The notes beneath the pieces were generated by a model. That model worked only from the letters and a program-made list of their open reading frames with translations, did no database searches and was not told the origin of the DNA. From contig JAQSWY010000021.1 of assembly GCA_029266425.1 (NCBI GenBank), forward strand, positions 1-64,000: 64,000 bases of DNA, in the 5' to 3' direction. A program made the position numbers and the translations under genes. Origin of the DNA: Xanthobacteraceae bacterium (GTDB taxonomy: Bacteria > Pseudomonadota > Alphaproteobacteria > Rhizobiales > Xanthobacteraceae). This document shows positions 9,701 through 17,300 of this stretch, in pieces. Numbering within the stretch: position 1 is the first letter of the stretch; every line of letters starts with the position of its first letter.

Positions 9701-9843
9701 TCGTCGCGACCTTCCTCACCATCCTGTTCCTACCCGCGCTCTACGCGCTGTGGTTCCGCAAGTCGCTTGACGAGCGCGGCGCAGCGATGGAGCCCGCGTA
9801 CGAGGCTGTGCCGTCCGGTCCGCATCCCGTCGCGGTCGGGTGA
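6709..9843 (+). CDS. RND multidrug efflux permease
   Basis: A 1044-residue proton-driven inner-membrane transporter of the HAE-1/AcrB-like RND superfamily, with the expected length of about 1040. It has TM1 near residues 14-34, a large periplasmic porter domain with GRSEDPNFT and VWPGATAHEMQDQV, then TM2-6 (ALAIVLGVSFLSLGWRTGIV and on). TM4 carries GLLVDDAIIAVE, whose paired aspartates belong to the proton relay. A second half of the same plan ends with IALAGMIMRNTLILVDQIE. The sequence is closer to the TriC/MexK-type branch than to AcrB (impression from motifs). The substrate is unknown. Confidence 0.94.
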   Translation: MGRFNLSRWAVEHRPLVLFMIIAIALAGALSFQRLGRSEDPNFTIKVAVLTAVWPGATAHEMQDQVADLIEKKLQELPHFDKVQTYVKPSFAAMQVTFRDDTPPAEVPGLFYQIRKKMDDVRPSLPAGVIGPNVNDEYGDVDSILTMLTGDGVDYAQLKKVADALRQRLLKVPGVTKVNIYGVQQERIFVEFSHAKLATLGVTAQAIFDSLARQNDVTPAGTVETDARRIPLRVTGALDGVKAVAETPVESGGRTFRLGDIASVTRGFVDPPDFLVRQRGQPALGVGVVMARGANILKFGEDVAAQTRAFQSEVPQGISFEQIADQPEIVAESIFEFERSFVEALAIVLGVSFLSLGWRTGIVVALSVPLVLAATFVVMYTLGMDLHRITLGALIIALGLLVDDAIIAVEMMVVKIEQGYDRMKAAAFAWQSTAFPMLTGTAVTVAGFLPVGFAKSGAGEYAGGIFWVVGIALAASWIVAVVFTPYLGVMLLPASFAKAGAHRDHDAIYQTRLYRALRAAIRTCVRWRITTVAVTVAIFFTSVVGFGLVQQQFFPLSERRELFLQLRLPEGSSIGATSSVVAEAEKLIGQTDPDVQTFTAYVGQGSPRFWLGLNPTLPNEAFAEIVILTTSIDGRERLKKRLEAAIDAGALAQGRARVDRFSFGPPVGFPVQFRVIGPDPMKVREISYRVRDAVRTNPNAVDPHLDWNDMSPSVRLVVDQERARALGLNVQDVSQTLQTLVSGLTVTTVREGIEQVGVVARAVKDERLDLGHIGDLTIVARNGVAVPLEQVARLDYVHEDPILWRRNRDTAITVRADVTDGVQPPDVTARILPLLQPIKDSLEPGYRIETGGAVEESEKANAALFVLFPIMLLAMLTLLMVQLQSFSRLALVFLTAPLGLIGTSIGLLLAHKPFGFVALLGLIALAGMIMRNTLILVDQIESDVASGSHTRGEAIVEATVRRARPVVLTALAAILGMIPLSSSAFWSPMAVTIMGGLFVATFLTILFLPALYALWFRKSLDERGAAMEPAYEAVPSGPHPVAVG

Positions 9844-9891
9844 CGGGCGTATGTCGGGCATGTCCCTTGCAAGCGTTTCGGAGTAGCCTAG

Positions 9892-10542
9892 ATGGGACCC
9901 TTCTCCAGTTCCCCGGTTCGAATGACCGCACAAACCCACAACGCCAGCCGCCGTCAGGACGGCTCGGAAAGTCATCGCGAGATCCTCGCGGCCGCCCAAA
10001 GGCTGTTCACCACGATCGGCTATCGAAAGACCACGGTCGCCGATATTGCGGCCGAACTCGGCATGAGCCCCGCGAACGTCTACCGCTTCTTCGACAGCAA
10101 GAAGTCGATCAATGAGGGCGTCGCGGAGCTTCTGCTCGACGGCATCGTGGATGAGCTGGGGTCGATCGTGGCGTCCAAGGCGCGCCCTGCGGAACGTCTT
10201 GCCGACTTCCTGCGGACGCTCGCTCGGCTCAGCGACGAGCGCTTCATGACCAACCGCCGCGTGAACGACATGGTCGAGGACGCCATGGTGGAGAACTGGA
10301 GCGTCTGCCTCCGCTATGCCGACCGCGTCCAGGAGAAGATCGCGCGGATCGTCGAGGATGGCCGGACTTCAGGCGATTTCAGCGTCGAGGACGCGACGAC
10401 CGGCGCGGCCTGCGTGAAGGCCATGATGGTATGTTTCATGCACCCGACCATGATGGCGCTGAGCGCGGACCATGGCAGGCCCGACATTGAGCAGGTCATC
10501 GCCTTCGCGCTACGCGGCCTCGGCGCCAAGCCGATCGGCTGA
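9892..10542 (+). CDS. TetR-family regulator of the RND pump
   Basis: A 216-residue regulator. Its N-terminal helix-turn-helix spans about residues 25-75 (EILAAAQRLFTTIGYRKTTV and GMSPANVYRFFDSKKSI), followed by an all-helical ligand domain. The gene lies 48 bases downstream of the permease in the same direction and probably represses the pump operon (inference from position). ATG 9892 is preferred because GGAG lies about 8 bases upstream. An internal ATG at 9922 has no ribosome site. Confidence 0.88.
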   Translation: MGPFSSSPVRMTAQTHNASRRQDGSESHREILAAAQRLFTTIGYRKTTVADIAAELGMSPANVYRFFDSKKSINEGVAELLLDGIVDELGSIVASKARPAERLADFLRTLARLSDERFMTNRRVNDMVEDAMVENWSVCLRYADRVQEKIARIVEDGRTSGDFSVEDATTGAACVKAMMVCFMHPTMMALSADHGRPDIEQVIAFALRGLGAKPIG

Positions 10543-10570
10543 ACCATGCTCGCTGCGCCCGGAGAGGCAG

Positions 10571-11479
10571 CTAGACCACCCCAAGATCCCGCGCCGAGAG
10601 CCAAAACACCTCGCCCTCGCTCTCCTCGGTGTCGAGCCAGAGGAAGGGCAGGTGCGGATACTCGGCATCCAGTATCTCGCGGCCGGTGCCGATCTCGCAG
10701 ATCAGGCCGCCGCCCGGGTTCAGGTGCGCCGGTGCTGCGGCCAATATGCGCCGCACGATGTCGAGCCCGTCCGGTCCGCCGGCGAAGGCGAGGGTCGGCT
10801 CGTGCCGATACTCGGCCGGCAATGCCTCCATCGCCTCGGCATCGACATAAGGCGGGTTGGTGACGATGAGATCGTAGCGCCGGCCCTTGAGCGGCGCGAA
10901 CAGGTCGCCCTGCAGCAATTCGATGCGGTCGACCAGATCGTGGTCGGCGACGTTCTCGTCCGCGAGCGCCAGCGCGTCCTCGGAGAGGTCCACGGCGTCG
11001 ACCCTGGAATTAGGGAAGATCATGGCCGCGAGGATGGCGAGGCAGCCTGAGCCGGTGCAGAGATCCAGCACGCGCTCGACGCGCTCCGGGTCCTCGACCA
11101 GCGTGAAGCCCTCGCCGCCGAACAGGTCGCCGGCGAGCAACTCGCCGAGATAGGAGCGCGGCACGATGGCACGCTCGTCGCTGCGGAACGGCACGCCGCG
11201 AATGTAGGTGCGGCCGAGGAGATACGCGGCCGGACGGCGCGTGGTCACGCGCTGCTCGATGAGGTTGGCGAGGCGGCCCCGCTCCTCGCGGGTGAGGCGC
11301 GCATCGAGCCACGGCTCGAGTTCGTCGACCGGCAGATGCAGGCTCTCCAGCACCATGAAGGCGGCCTCGTCGAGCGCGGTGTTGGTGCCGTGGCCGAACA
11401 CGATGCCGGCTTCGCTGAAGCGGCTCACCGCAAGGCGCACGAAATCGCGCACCGTCCTCAGATCGTCCGCTGCCGGCAT
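10571..11479 (-). CDS. prmB: Ribosomal protein L3 N5-glutamine methyltransferase PrmB
   Basis: A 302-residue SAM-dependent methyltransferase that modifies a glutamine of ribosomal protein L3. The N-terminal helical domain contains FGHGTNTALDEAAFMVLESL and VDELEPWLDARLT, typical of PrmB and unlike release-factor methylase PrmC. The Rossmann domain has VLDLCTGSGCLAILAA and the substrate-glutamine motif NPPYVD. ATG 11479 is chosen because GGAG stands 6 bases upstream. The frame stays open to 11635 but without a ribosome site. The gene converges on the TetR gene. Confidence 0.93.
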   Translation of the reverse strand: MPAADDLRTVRDFVRLAVSRFSEAGIVFGHGTNTALDEAAFMVLESLHLPVDELEPWLDARLTREERGRLANLIEQRVTTRRPAAYLLGRTYIRGVPFRSDERAIVPRSYLGELLAGDLFGGEGFTLVEDPERVERVLDLCTGSGCLAILAAMIFPNSRVDAVDLSEDALALADENVADHDLVDRIELLQGDLFAPLKGRRYDLIVTNPPYVDAEAMEALPAEYRHEPTLAFAGGPDGLDIVRRILAAAPAHLNPGGGLICEIGTGREILDAEYPHLPFLWLDTEESEGEVFWLSARDLGVV

Positions 11480-11656
11480 CAAGGTCTCCATTCTCCGCGC
11501 CCCAGCCATCACGAGCGGGCGGGGAAAGCAAGTGGGGCGGCGGCAGGTGACGTCGTGATGAAGGCGACACCTGTCGGCGCGATGGAATTGGGGACAGCGG
11601 ATGGCGCCGGCGGCTATATGCTGGGTCGGAGCCACCGCTCAGCACAGGAGTGACAC

Positions 11657-11953
11657 ATGGTCGAGCGGAAGACCGTCGGAACACCCCCCGAGGACGTCAA
11701 TCTTCACATCGATCGCGACGTCGCGCTGGTGCTGTTCGAATTCCTGTCGCGCACCGTCGATGACGGCGATGGGGAAGCGCTCATCGATTTCATCGAGGAC
11801 GAGGCCGAGGTGCCCGCGCTCTGGGCGCTGCTCGCCGGCCTCGAGAGCGTGCTCGGCGAGCCGGCGGAGCATTACGAGCGCCGCGTCGAGAAGGCGCGCG
11901 AGGCGGTGACCAAGCGCTTCGGCGATGCTTTCTCCGACCGGGACGGCGAATGA
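11657..11953 (+). CDS. Small conserved hypothetical protein
   Basis: A 98-residue acidic protein of unknown function (VNLHIDRDVALVLFEFLSRT and LWALLAGLESVLGEPAEHYE). It is predicted helical with no signal peptide or membrane span. AGGAG sits 7 bases before ATG 11657. Its stop overlaps the start of the O-methyltransferase gene (ATGA at 11950-11953), so the two are translationally coupled. I do not recognise a named family. Confidence 0.75.
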   Translation: MVERKTVGTPPEDVNLHIDRDVALVLFEFLSRTVDDGDGEALIDFIEDEAEVPALWALLAGLESVLGEPAEHYERRVEKAREAVTKRFGDAFSDRDGE

Positions 11954-12627
11954 TGGACCAGCGTCTGTGGAATGCCGTCGACCGCTACATCACCGATCAC
12001 CTGGTGCCGCCGGACGCCGCGCTCGATCGTGCGCTGGAGGCGAGCGACGCCGCCGGCCTGCCGGCCATCAATGTCGCGCCCAACCAGGGCAAGCTGCTGA
12101 TGATCCTGGCCATGGCGCGCGGCGCGACGCGCATATTGGAGATCGGCACGCTGGGCGGCTACTCCACCATCTGGCTCGCCAGGGCGCTGCCGCCGGACGG
12201 CCGGCTGGTCACCCTCGAAGCCGAGCCGCGGCACGCCGAAGTGGCGAGGGCCAATATCGCGCAGGCCGGTCTCTCCGACAGGGTCGAGGTGCGGCTCGGT
12301 CCCGGCCGCGAGACGCTGGCGAAGCTGGTGGAGGAGGGGGAACCGCCGTTCGACCTCGTCTTCATCGATGCCGACAAGCAGAGTTATCCGCATTATCTCG
12401 GCTGGGCGTTGCAGCTGACGCGGCCCGGCAGCCTGATCATCGGCGACAATGTGGTGCGCGACGGTGCCGTGATCGATCCGGCCAATGACGACCCGCGCGT
12501 CGAGGGCGTGCGCAGCTTCTTCGACATGCTGGCCGGCGAGCCGCGGGTGACGGCGACCGCGATCCAGACGGTCGGCTCGAAGGGCTATGACGGCATCGCG
12601 ATCGCGGTGGTGAACGAGAACGGGTAG
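11950..12627 (+). CDS. O-methyltransferase family 3 (class I SAM-dependent)
   Basis: A 225-residue cytoplasmic methyltransferase of the catechol/caffeoyl-CoA O-methyltransferase type. Motifs in order: ILEIGTLGGYSTIWLARALP (SAM-binding loop), VTLEAEPRHAEVARAN, FDLVFIDADKQSYPHYL (metal and substrate aspartates) and LIIGDNVVRDGAV. Length and motifs match bacterial family members, which need a divalent cation. The methyl acceptor cannot be read from sequence or context. It is coupled to the upstream small gene. Confidence 0.9.
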   Translation: MMDQRLWNAVDRYITDHLVPPDAALDRALEASDAAGLPAINVAPNQGKLLMILAMARGATRILEIGTLGGYSTIWLARALPPDGRLVTLEAEPRHAEVARANIAQAGLSDRVEVRLGPGRETLAKLVEEGEPPFDLVFIDADKQSYPHYLGWALQLTRPGSLIIGDNVVRDGAVIDPANDDPRVEGVRSFFDMLAGEPRVTATAIQTVGSKGYDGIAIAVVNENG

Positions 12628-12637
12628 CGATGTCAAA

Positions 12638-12735
12638 CCTCTCCCCATTGGGAGAGGTCGCCGCGAAGCGGCGGGTGAGGGGGAGTCTTGGCGCGCAGTC
12701 CCCCGCACCCCAACCCTCTTCCCCTTGGGGAGAGG
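12638..12735. repeat. Intergenic palindromic repeat, family B
   Basis: Two inverted copies of a CTCTCCCC / GGGGAGAGG element. The left is CCTCTCCCCATTGGGAGAGG followed by a GCGGCGGGTGAGGG stretch. The right ends CCCCTTGGGGAGAGGG. The same element appears at 46491-46530 and 58503-58556. It lies just beyond the 3' end of the O-methyltransferase gene and could fold in RNA from either strand. Confidence 0.7.
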
Positions 12736-12746
12736 GAGCCAGAGCC

Positions 12747-13631
12747 TCAGTTCGCCAGCGTCGCGCCACCGGCGGGAACGGTGGTCGTTGAAGGCAGGGG
12801 GCTGGCTGGGACCGCGCCCGCGGTTCCGATCTTCCCCTTCGCCTCCGGCAGCGCCTCCGCCGAGCGGTTCGAGCCAGCGATATTCGCTGCGATCGCCTGG
12901 GCGAGGTCGCGGCCGAGGCAGTCATAGCTCCAATCGTTCATGTGGAAATTATCCTTCCACAGGAAGCGCTCGAACGGCACGCCGCCGCGCACGTGCCAGT
13001 CCTGCATCATGGCGAAGCGGTGGAAGATCGGCACCTTCTCCTCCGCCGCGATCTCGTTGAGCAGGCTGACCATCGGCTTGGTGTCGGCATCGGCGACCAC
13101 GCGCGGGGCATATTGCGGGTCGATCATCAGGAAGTCGGCGCCGAGCGCGCGGGTCCGCCTGATCGCCTCGCGCACCACGCCGCCGGCGGTGGCGAGCCCG
13201 TTGTCGCGGAACAGCGCATTGACGCCACTCTGCCAGATCACCAGCGTCGGTTGCAGGACGGCGACGTCGGCGTCGAAACGGGCGAGCATTTCCGGCCCGT
13301 CCTGGCCGTTGATGCCGCGATTGATCACCTTGATCGTACGGCCGGGAAAGCGCTGGCGCAGTGCGAACTGCAGGCGCGCCGGATAGGAGAAGTCGGCAGC
13401 GCTGGCGCCGGCGCCGGCGGTCGAGGACGAGCCGATAGCGACGATCACCACCGGGTCGTATGAGGCGAGCTTCAAGGCGAGGCGCGGCAGCGGCGCATCG
13501 AGCCGGGTCAGTGCCGGGCTCGATGGGCAGGCGGCGGGCATGGGCGGGGCAGCGGGCGCGGCGGCTGTGGCCAACAAGAGGGCGAGGCCGGCAAGGGGCA
13601 GGGTCCTGGCGGCGAATTTGGCAGCGTTCAT
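12747..13631 (-). CDS. SGNH/GDSL hydrolase-like exported protein
   Basis: A 294-residue protein with a signal peptide (hydrophobic core to about residue 27). The SGNH block I is VVIAIGSSSTAGAGASAADF, with the first GSSST serine the likely nucleophile. NRGINGQDGPEMLARF is block II-like, LVIWQSGVNAL resembles block III, and DNFHMNDWSYDCLG carries the Asp-x-x-His of block V. It probably hydrolyses an ester on an envelope or exported polysaccharide (inference). It is third in an operon after opgC and a diverged SGNH paralogue, 2 bases from the latter. Confidence 0.85.
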   Translation of the reverse strand: MNAAKFAARTLPLAGLALLLATAAAPAAPPMPAACPSSPALTRLDAPLPRLALKLASYDPVVIVAIGSSSTAGAGASAADFSYPARLQFALRQRFPGRTIKVINRGINGQDGPEMLARFDADVAVLQPTLVIWQSGVNALFRDNGLATAGGVVREAIRRTRALGADFLMIDPQYAPRVVADADTKPMVSLLNEIAAEEKVPIFHRFAMMQDWHVRGGVPFERFLWKDNFHMNDWSYDCLGRDLAQAIAANIAGSNRSAEALPEAKGKIGTAGAVPASPLPSTTTVPAGGATLAN

Positions 13632-13633
13632 CT

Positions 13634-14428
13634 TCAGCGGGATCCGACGGTCTTGGTGTCGACGCCGTCGCCGATCATCTGGATCAGCAGCCGGCCGATG
13701 CAGCGATGGACATTCTCGTAGAGCGACGGCTCGGGACGCACGGCGTCGAGATCGAAGATGCGATCCTCGTCCCAGAAGCGCATCAGGGCGTAACGGTCGA
13801 AGAACGGCACGCCGGCCGCCCGCGCCGCCCAGCGCAGCGTCGCATTATAGGGCGCGACCTCGAAGGCGAAGTCGGTGCGCGGGCTGAATTGCGGGCCGAC
13901 CATGATGATGTCGGCCCCACGGGCGTGCGCCTCGTCGATGCCGAGGGTGACCGCGTCGGAGAAGTCGCCCGCATCGGCGCCATAGATCGCGTCATAGATG
14001 CCGGTCTGCCAAATCAGCAGCGCCGGCTTCACCTCGTGGAGCAGCTTGGGCAGCGCGGCGGCGACGGCGGCGGCGGTGCGACGGGGTTCGTTGCGGGTGA
14101 TCACCTTGATCCCGCCATCGGGGTAGCGCGCCTTCAGGGTCTCCTCGATGAAGCTCGGGAAGCTGCGGGGCACCGCCTCGGCACCGGCTTCGCCCGCCCG
14201 CTTCTTCGCCACGGAGGCGGTGCTGTTCAGCACCAGGATCGTGGTCGGCGTCTTTTCCTTCAGCGATTTTGCCAGCAGCGGCAGGCTGAATCCGGCGCGG
14301 GTCAATTCGGAGGGGGCGGTGCAGGCGACCGTCTCCGCCGCGCGCGCAAGCGTGGGGCTCGCCGCAATAAGCGCCGCCATCACGCTCAGGCCGATGATCC
14401 GAACCACTCGCGAAGCGCACCGCATCAT
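13634..14428 (-). CDS. Diverged SGNH-like exported protein
   Basis: A 264-residue protein with an N-terminal signal (MMRCASRVVRIIGLSVMAAL). It shares the overall plan of the next gene (ITRNEPRRTAAAVAAAL, ALLIWQTGIYDAIYG, ADIIMVGPQFSPRTDF). However, the nucleophile block reads ILVLNSTASVAKKRAG and the final block reads ENVHRCIG, so the catalytic set is altered. It may be a weak hydrolase or a binding partner. Its ATG overlaps the opgC stop (14425-14428), so the genes are coupled. Confidence 0.78.
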   Translation of the reverse strand: MMRCASRVVRIIGLSVMAALIAASPTLARAAETVACTAPSELTRAGFSLPLLAKSLKEKTPTTILVLNSTASVAKKRAGEAGAEAVPRSFPSFIEETLKARYPDGGIKVITRNEPRRTAAAVAAALPKLLHEVKPALLIWQTGIYDAIYGADAGDFSDAVTLGIDEAHARGADIIMVGPQFSPRTDFAFEVAPYNATLRWAARAAGVPFFDRYALMRFWDEDRIFDLDAVRPEPSLYENVHRCIGRLLIQMIGDGVDTKTVGSR

Positions 14429-15705
14429 AGGTTCTTCCGCGCGGCCAGCCCGCGCTCCGCGCGAGAATACCACGACAACAGGACTGAAAGGGCAACCATC
14501 AGGGTTATGCCGGCGAGGCTCAGCGCAAGCTGCATGTAAACCGTGCCGACGATCTCGTTGAGCACGAAATGTGCGGCAAAAGAAAGGAACACGCCGAAAC
14601 AGAACACCTCCAGCGAATGCTGGCCGCACAGGATCATCGGCCGCAGCAGCGGCGCGCGCAGCATTGCGAGGTTCTCCGGCACCAGCCGCACCACCACGAT
14701 CGCCAGAGCGAGGAAGTGGACGAGGCGGACCGGCGCGAGATCGGTCTTGCTGATCGGATAGATGATGAGGCCGATCGCCTCCGGCACGAGGCCATCGAGC
14801 GGGTGCCACCACCAACTGACCACCACCAGCAGCGAGACGAGGAGATAGAGCGCCGCCGCGCCCACTACGAGGCGCGAATGCACCAGGCCGGTCAGCCGAT
14901 CCGAACCGCCGACGCCGCACCAGCCGCCGAGGACGAACAGGAACTGCCAGGCGAAGGGATTGAAGAACCACATCTTGTCGTCCGGATAGGCCGGCAGGTT
15001 CCAGCCGAACAGCCCGGCGCCGACATAGACGGCGAAGGAGAGGGCGAGTGTCGCGTCCGGCCAGCGGCGCAGCGCCCACAGCACCGGCGGGAAGCTGGCG
15101 AGCAGCACGATATAGAGCGGCAGCACGTCCATGTTTGCCGGGCGGAACTTCAGGAGCAGCGCCTGGACGAGGGCGACGTCGGGTTCGGAGAGGAATTGCA
15201 GCGCGCCCATCTCCTCCGCATAGAGCGGATTGGAGAACCGGCCGATGACGTATGAGATCTCGGCGAGATAGACGACGAACAGGAAGATGAAGGCGACATA
15301 GAGCTGCCAGGAGCGGCGCCAGATGCGCGCGAAGGTGACCACGATGCCGCGTGTCTCCATCTGCCGGCCATAGACCATGGCGGCGGTGTAGCCGGAGATG
15401 AAGACGAAGATCTCGGTGGCATCCGAGAAGCCGAAATTGCGGGTGGTGATCCAGTTCAGCGCATTGTTCGGGATGTGGTTCAGGAAGATGAACCACAGCG
15501 CGAGGCCACGGAACAGATCGAGCCTGAGGTCCCGCCCGGACGGGATCGTCGCCGCGTCGGCTTCGGACGCGGCGCGTTTCCCAAGGGTAGATTGTTCCCC
15601 AAGGGCAGGTGCTGGAACTGTGCCCGTCTCGGCCGGCGCATTGCGTGCCGCCCGCCCTGCCAGTCCCGTTCCCAGCGTCGTATCCTTGGGCGTACGGGCG
15701 TCCAA
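14425..15705 (-). CDS. opgC: OpgC-domain membrane acyltransferase
   Basis: A 426-residue inner-membrane protein of the OpgC family, related to acyltransferase-3 and, in other bacteria, succinylating periplasmic glucans. After a soluble N-terminus of about 55 residues comes RDLRLDLFRGLALWFIFLNH, then SDATEIFVFISGYTAAMVYG. About ten further membrane spans follow. The start is TTG 15705 with GAGG 5 bases upstream, overlapping the hdeD stop region. The downstream SGNH genes suggest an acyl-group transfer and removal module (inference). Confidence 0.87.
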   Translation of the reverse strand: MDARTPKDTTLGTGLAGRAARNAPAETGTVPAPALGEQSTLGKRAASEADAATIPSGRDLRLDLFRGLALWFIFLNHIPNNALNWITTRNFGFSDATEIFVFISGYTAAMVYGRQMETRGIVVTFARIWRRSWQLYVAFIFLFVVYLAEISYVIGRFSNPLYAEEMGALQFLSEPDVALVQALLLKFRPANMDVLPLYIVLLASFPPVLWALRRWPDATLALSFAVYVGAGLFGWNLPAYPDDKMWFFNPFAWQFLFVLGGWCGVGGSDRLTGLVHSRLVVGAAALYLLVSLLVVVSWWWHPLDGLVPEAIGLIIYPISKTDLAPVRLVHFLALAIVVVRLVPENLAMLRAPLLRPMILCGQHSLEVFCFGVFLSFAAHFVLNEIVGTVYMQLALSLAGITLMVALSVLLSWYSRAERGLAARKNL

Positions 15706-15712
15706 ACCTACC

Positions 15713-16291
15713 TCATTTCTTCAGGCGCATTCCGAGCATGAGCACGGCGACACCGCTGAAGATCAGGTCGATACCGAGGAACATGCCGAGAATCCACAGC
15801 GAGTTCACCGGCCATCCGATCAAGATTATGATGCCGAGCAGCAAAGTTATGATCGCCGACGCCTCGAGCCAGCCCCAGCCGGCGTGCGGGCGGGCGTGCC
15901 ACGCGGCAACGCCGCGGAACACGGCCGAGACGATGAGCGATATGCCGAGCAGCAGGGTGAGCACGCCGGCGGCGAGTAGCGGGTTCATGAAGGCGATGAT
16001 GCCGGCGGCGAGATAGAGCAGGCCGGACAGCAGCCAGAAGAAGAATGCGCCCCAGCCCTTCACCTGGAAGGCGTGGAAGATCTCGCCGACCCCGGCGACC
16101 GCCATCATGGCGCCGACATAGAACACGGAGGCGACGGTGCCGAGCACCAGATTGCCGAGCGCGATGAGGCCCGCGACCAGCATCAGCACGCCGAGGGCAA
16201 CGAACCAGCCCCATTTGGCGCGCATCGCGGACAGATGACCGGCAATGCTGCCGGCCGGCGTAGGCGTGAGAGACTCCGACGTATGAGACAT
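15713..16291 (-). CDS. HdeD-family membrane protein
   Basis: A 192-residue protein with six membrane spans of the HdeD/DUF308 family, linked to acid resistance in E. coli. Repeated segments such as WGWFVALGVLMLVAGLIALG, GEIFHAFQVKGWG and WPVNSLWILGMFLGIDLIF are typical. ATG 16291 follows a GGGGG ribosome site; an upstream in-frame ATG at 16324 lacks one. It lies directly upstream of opgC on the same strand and may be co-transcribed. A role in acid stress is by family only. Confidence 0.88.
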   Translation of the reverse strand: MSHTSESLTPTPAGSIAGHLSAMRAKWGWFVALGVLMLVAGLIALGNLVLGTVASVFYVGAMMAVAGVGEIFHAFQVKGWGAFFFWLLSGLLYLAAGIIAFMNPLLAAGVLTLLLGISLIVSAVFRGVAAWHARPHAGWGWLEASAIITLLLGIIILIGWPVNSLWILGMFLGIDLIFSGVAVLMLGMRLKK

Positions 16292-16447
16292 GGCCAAACC
16301 CCCTTGCCGGCGCCGACGGTGCAAGAACGATTCTGGCGTGCCGGGCGTTCCGGTCGATTCGGCGTCTGTGGACGCGGCGCAATGTTACAACGCAAGGCCG
16401 CAAGGCTATAGGTGGGCTGCGTCCGACCAATATGCGGAGAATCCCAG

Positions 16448-17071
16448 ATGAGCGAGACGGCTGACCTGTTCGCGGCCGATGCCTTCGTCGCCTCGGTGCC
16501 CGATATTCCGGGGCGGCGCTTTACGGCGCGGGCGACGCAGTTGCTGATCGCCGATGGCGACGGCTTCATCACCCGCGAGGTCGAGCGCATCACGGTCGAG
16601 CTCGACGGCGTGGCCGGCGATCGCCATCGCGGCCATGCACGGCCGGCCTGCTCGCGGGTGCCATGGTATCCGCGCGGCGCGCCGATCCGCAATGCGCGGC
16701 AGCTCTCGCTCGTGGCACCGGACGAACTCGCGGAAATCGCCCGGCGCATGGACCTACCCGAGGTGCGGCCGGAATGGATCGGCGCCAATCTGCTGATCGA
16801 GGGGGTGACGCGGCTCACCCGCCTGCCGCCGGGCACGCGGCTGCATTTCCCAAGCGGCGCGGCACTCGCCATCGAGGGCGAGAACGGGCCGTGCCGCCAT
16901 GCTGGGGCGGCGATCGGCGCCCATTATCCGGACCGCGAGGGGCTGGACGTCCTGTTCCCGCAAGTGGCGAGGGGCCTGCGCGGGCTCGTCGCCTGGGTGG
17001 AGCGCGCGGGCGAACTCACCTCCGGCGAGATCGAGGTGCGGGTGCCGGCGCAGCATTTGTGGCGGGGATGA
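16448..17071 (+). CDS. MOSC-domain protein
   Basis: A 207-residue cytoplasmic protein of the MOSC family (molybdenum cofactor sulfurase C-terminal-like). VELDGVAGDRHRGHARPACS, NARQLSLVAPDELAEIARRM and EWIGANLLIEG are recognisable, and ENGPCRHAG carries the conserved Cys. Such proteins are thought to carry or transfer sulfur to metal centres. GGAG upstream supports ATG 16448 over an earlier in-frame start. The gene is alone on its strand. Confidence 0.85.
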   Translation: MSETADLFAADAFVASVPDIPGRRFTARATQLLIADGDGFITREVERITVELDGVAGDRHRGHARPACSRVPWYPRGAPIRNARQLSLVAPDELAEIARRMDLPEVRPEWIGANLLIEGVTRLTRLPPGTRLHFPSGAALAIEGENGPCRHAGAAIGAHYPDREGLDVLFPQVARGLRGLVAWVERAGELTSGEIEVRVPAQHLWRG

Positions 17072-17106
17072 TCAGGCGGGTGGCGGGCGATCCGGCGTTT
17101 TGCCTC

Positions 17107-17220
17107 AGCATCCTTCGAGGCTCGCTGCGCTCGCACCTCAGGATGACGTGGTTCTCAAAAGCACAACGTCATACTTAGCAATTGGGGGTGCCCGGCAAAG
17201 TCGAGCCTCGAAGGATGCTC
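17107..17220. repeat. Intergenic palindromic repeats, family A
   Basis: The first copy begins AGCATCCTTCGAGGCTCGC and runs to CACCTCAGGATGACG (17107-17148). An inverted half copy, GAGCCTCGAAGGATGCT, lies at 17203-17219. Related copies occur at 31221-31320. The 17072-17246 interval holds no gene. Confidence 0.75.
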
Positions 17221-17246
17221 AAGCAAAGCACCTCACAAACGAAAAC

Positions 17247-17266
17247 CCCCGGCGCGAGGGCCGGGG
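17247..17266 (-). terminator. Rho-independent terminator of the L,D-transpeptidase gene
   Basis: On the minus strand, CCCCGGC and GCCGGGG form a 7-bp GC stem (17247-17253 with 17260-17266) around a 6-base loop. The stem is followed by a GTTTTCGTTTG run. It lies 35 bases past the stop of the minus-strand L,D-transpeptidase gene. Confidence 0.75.
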
Positions 17267-17300
17267 ATGATCGTCGAGCTTGAGGGCGTGCGGATCGGCG

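Noticed and set aside
14569..15255. 228-residue plus-strand frame opposite opgC
   Set aside because: It is rich in Arg, Glu and His with no motifs; opgC on the minus strand explains the region.
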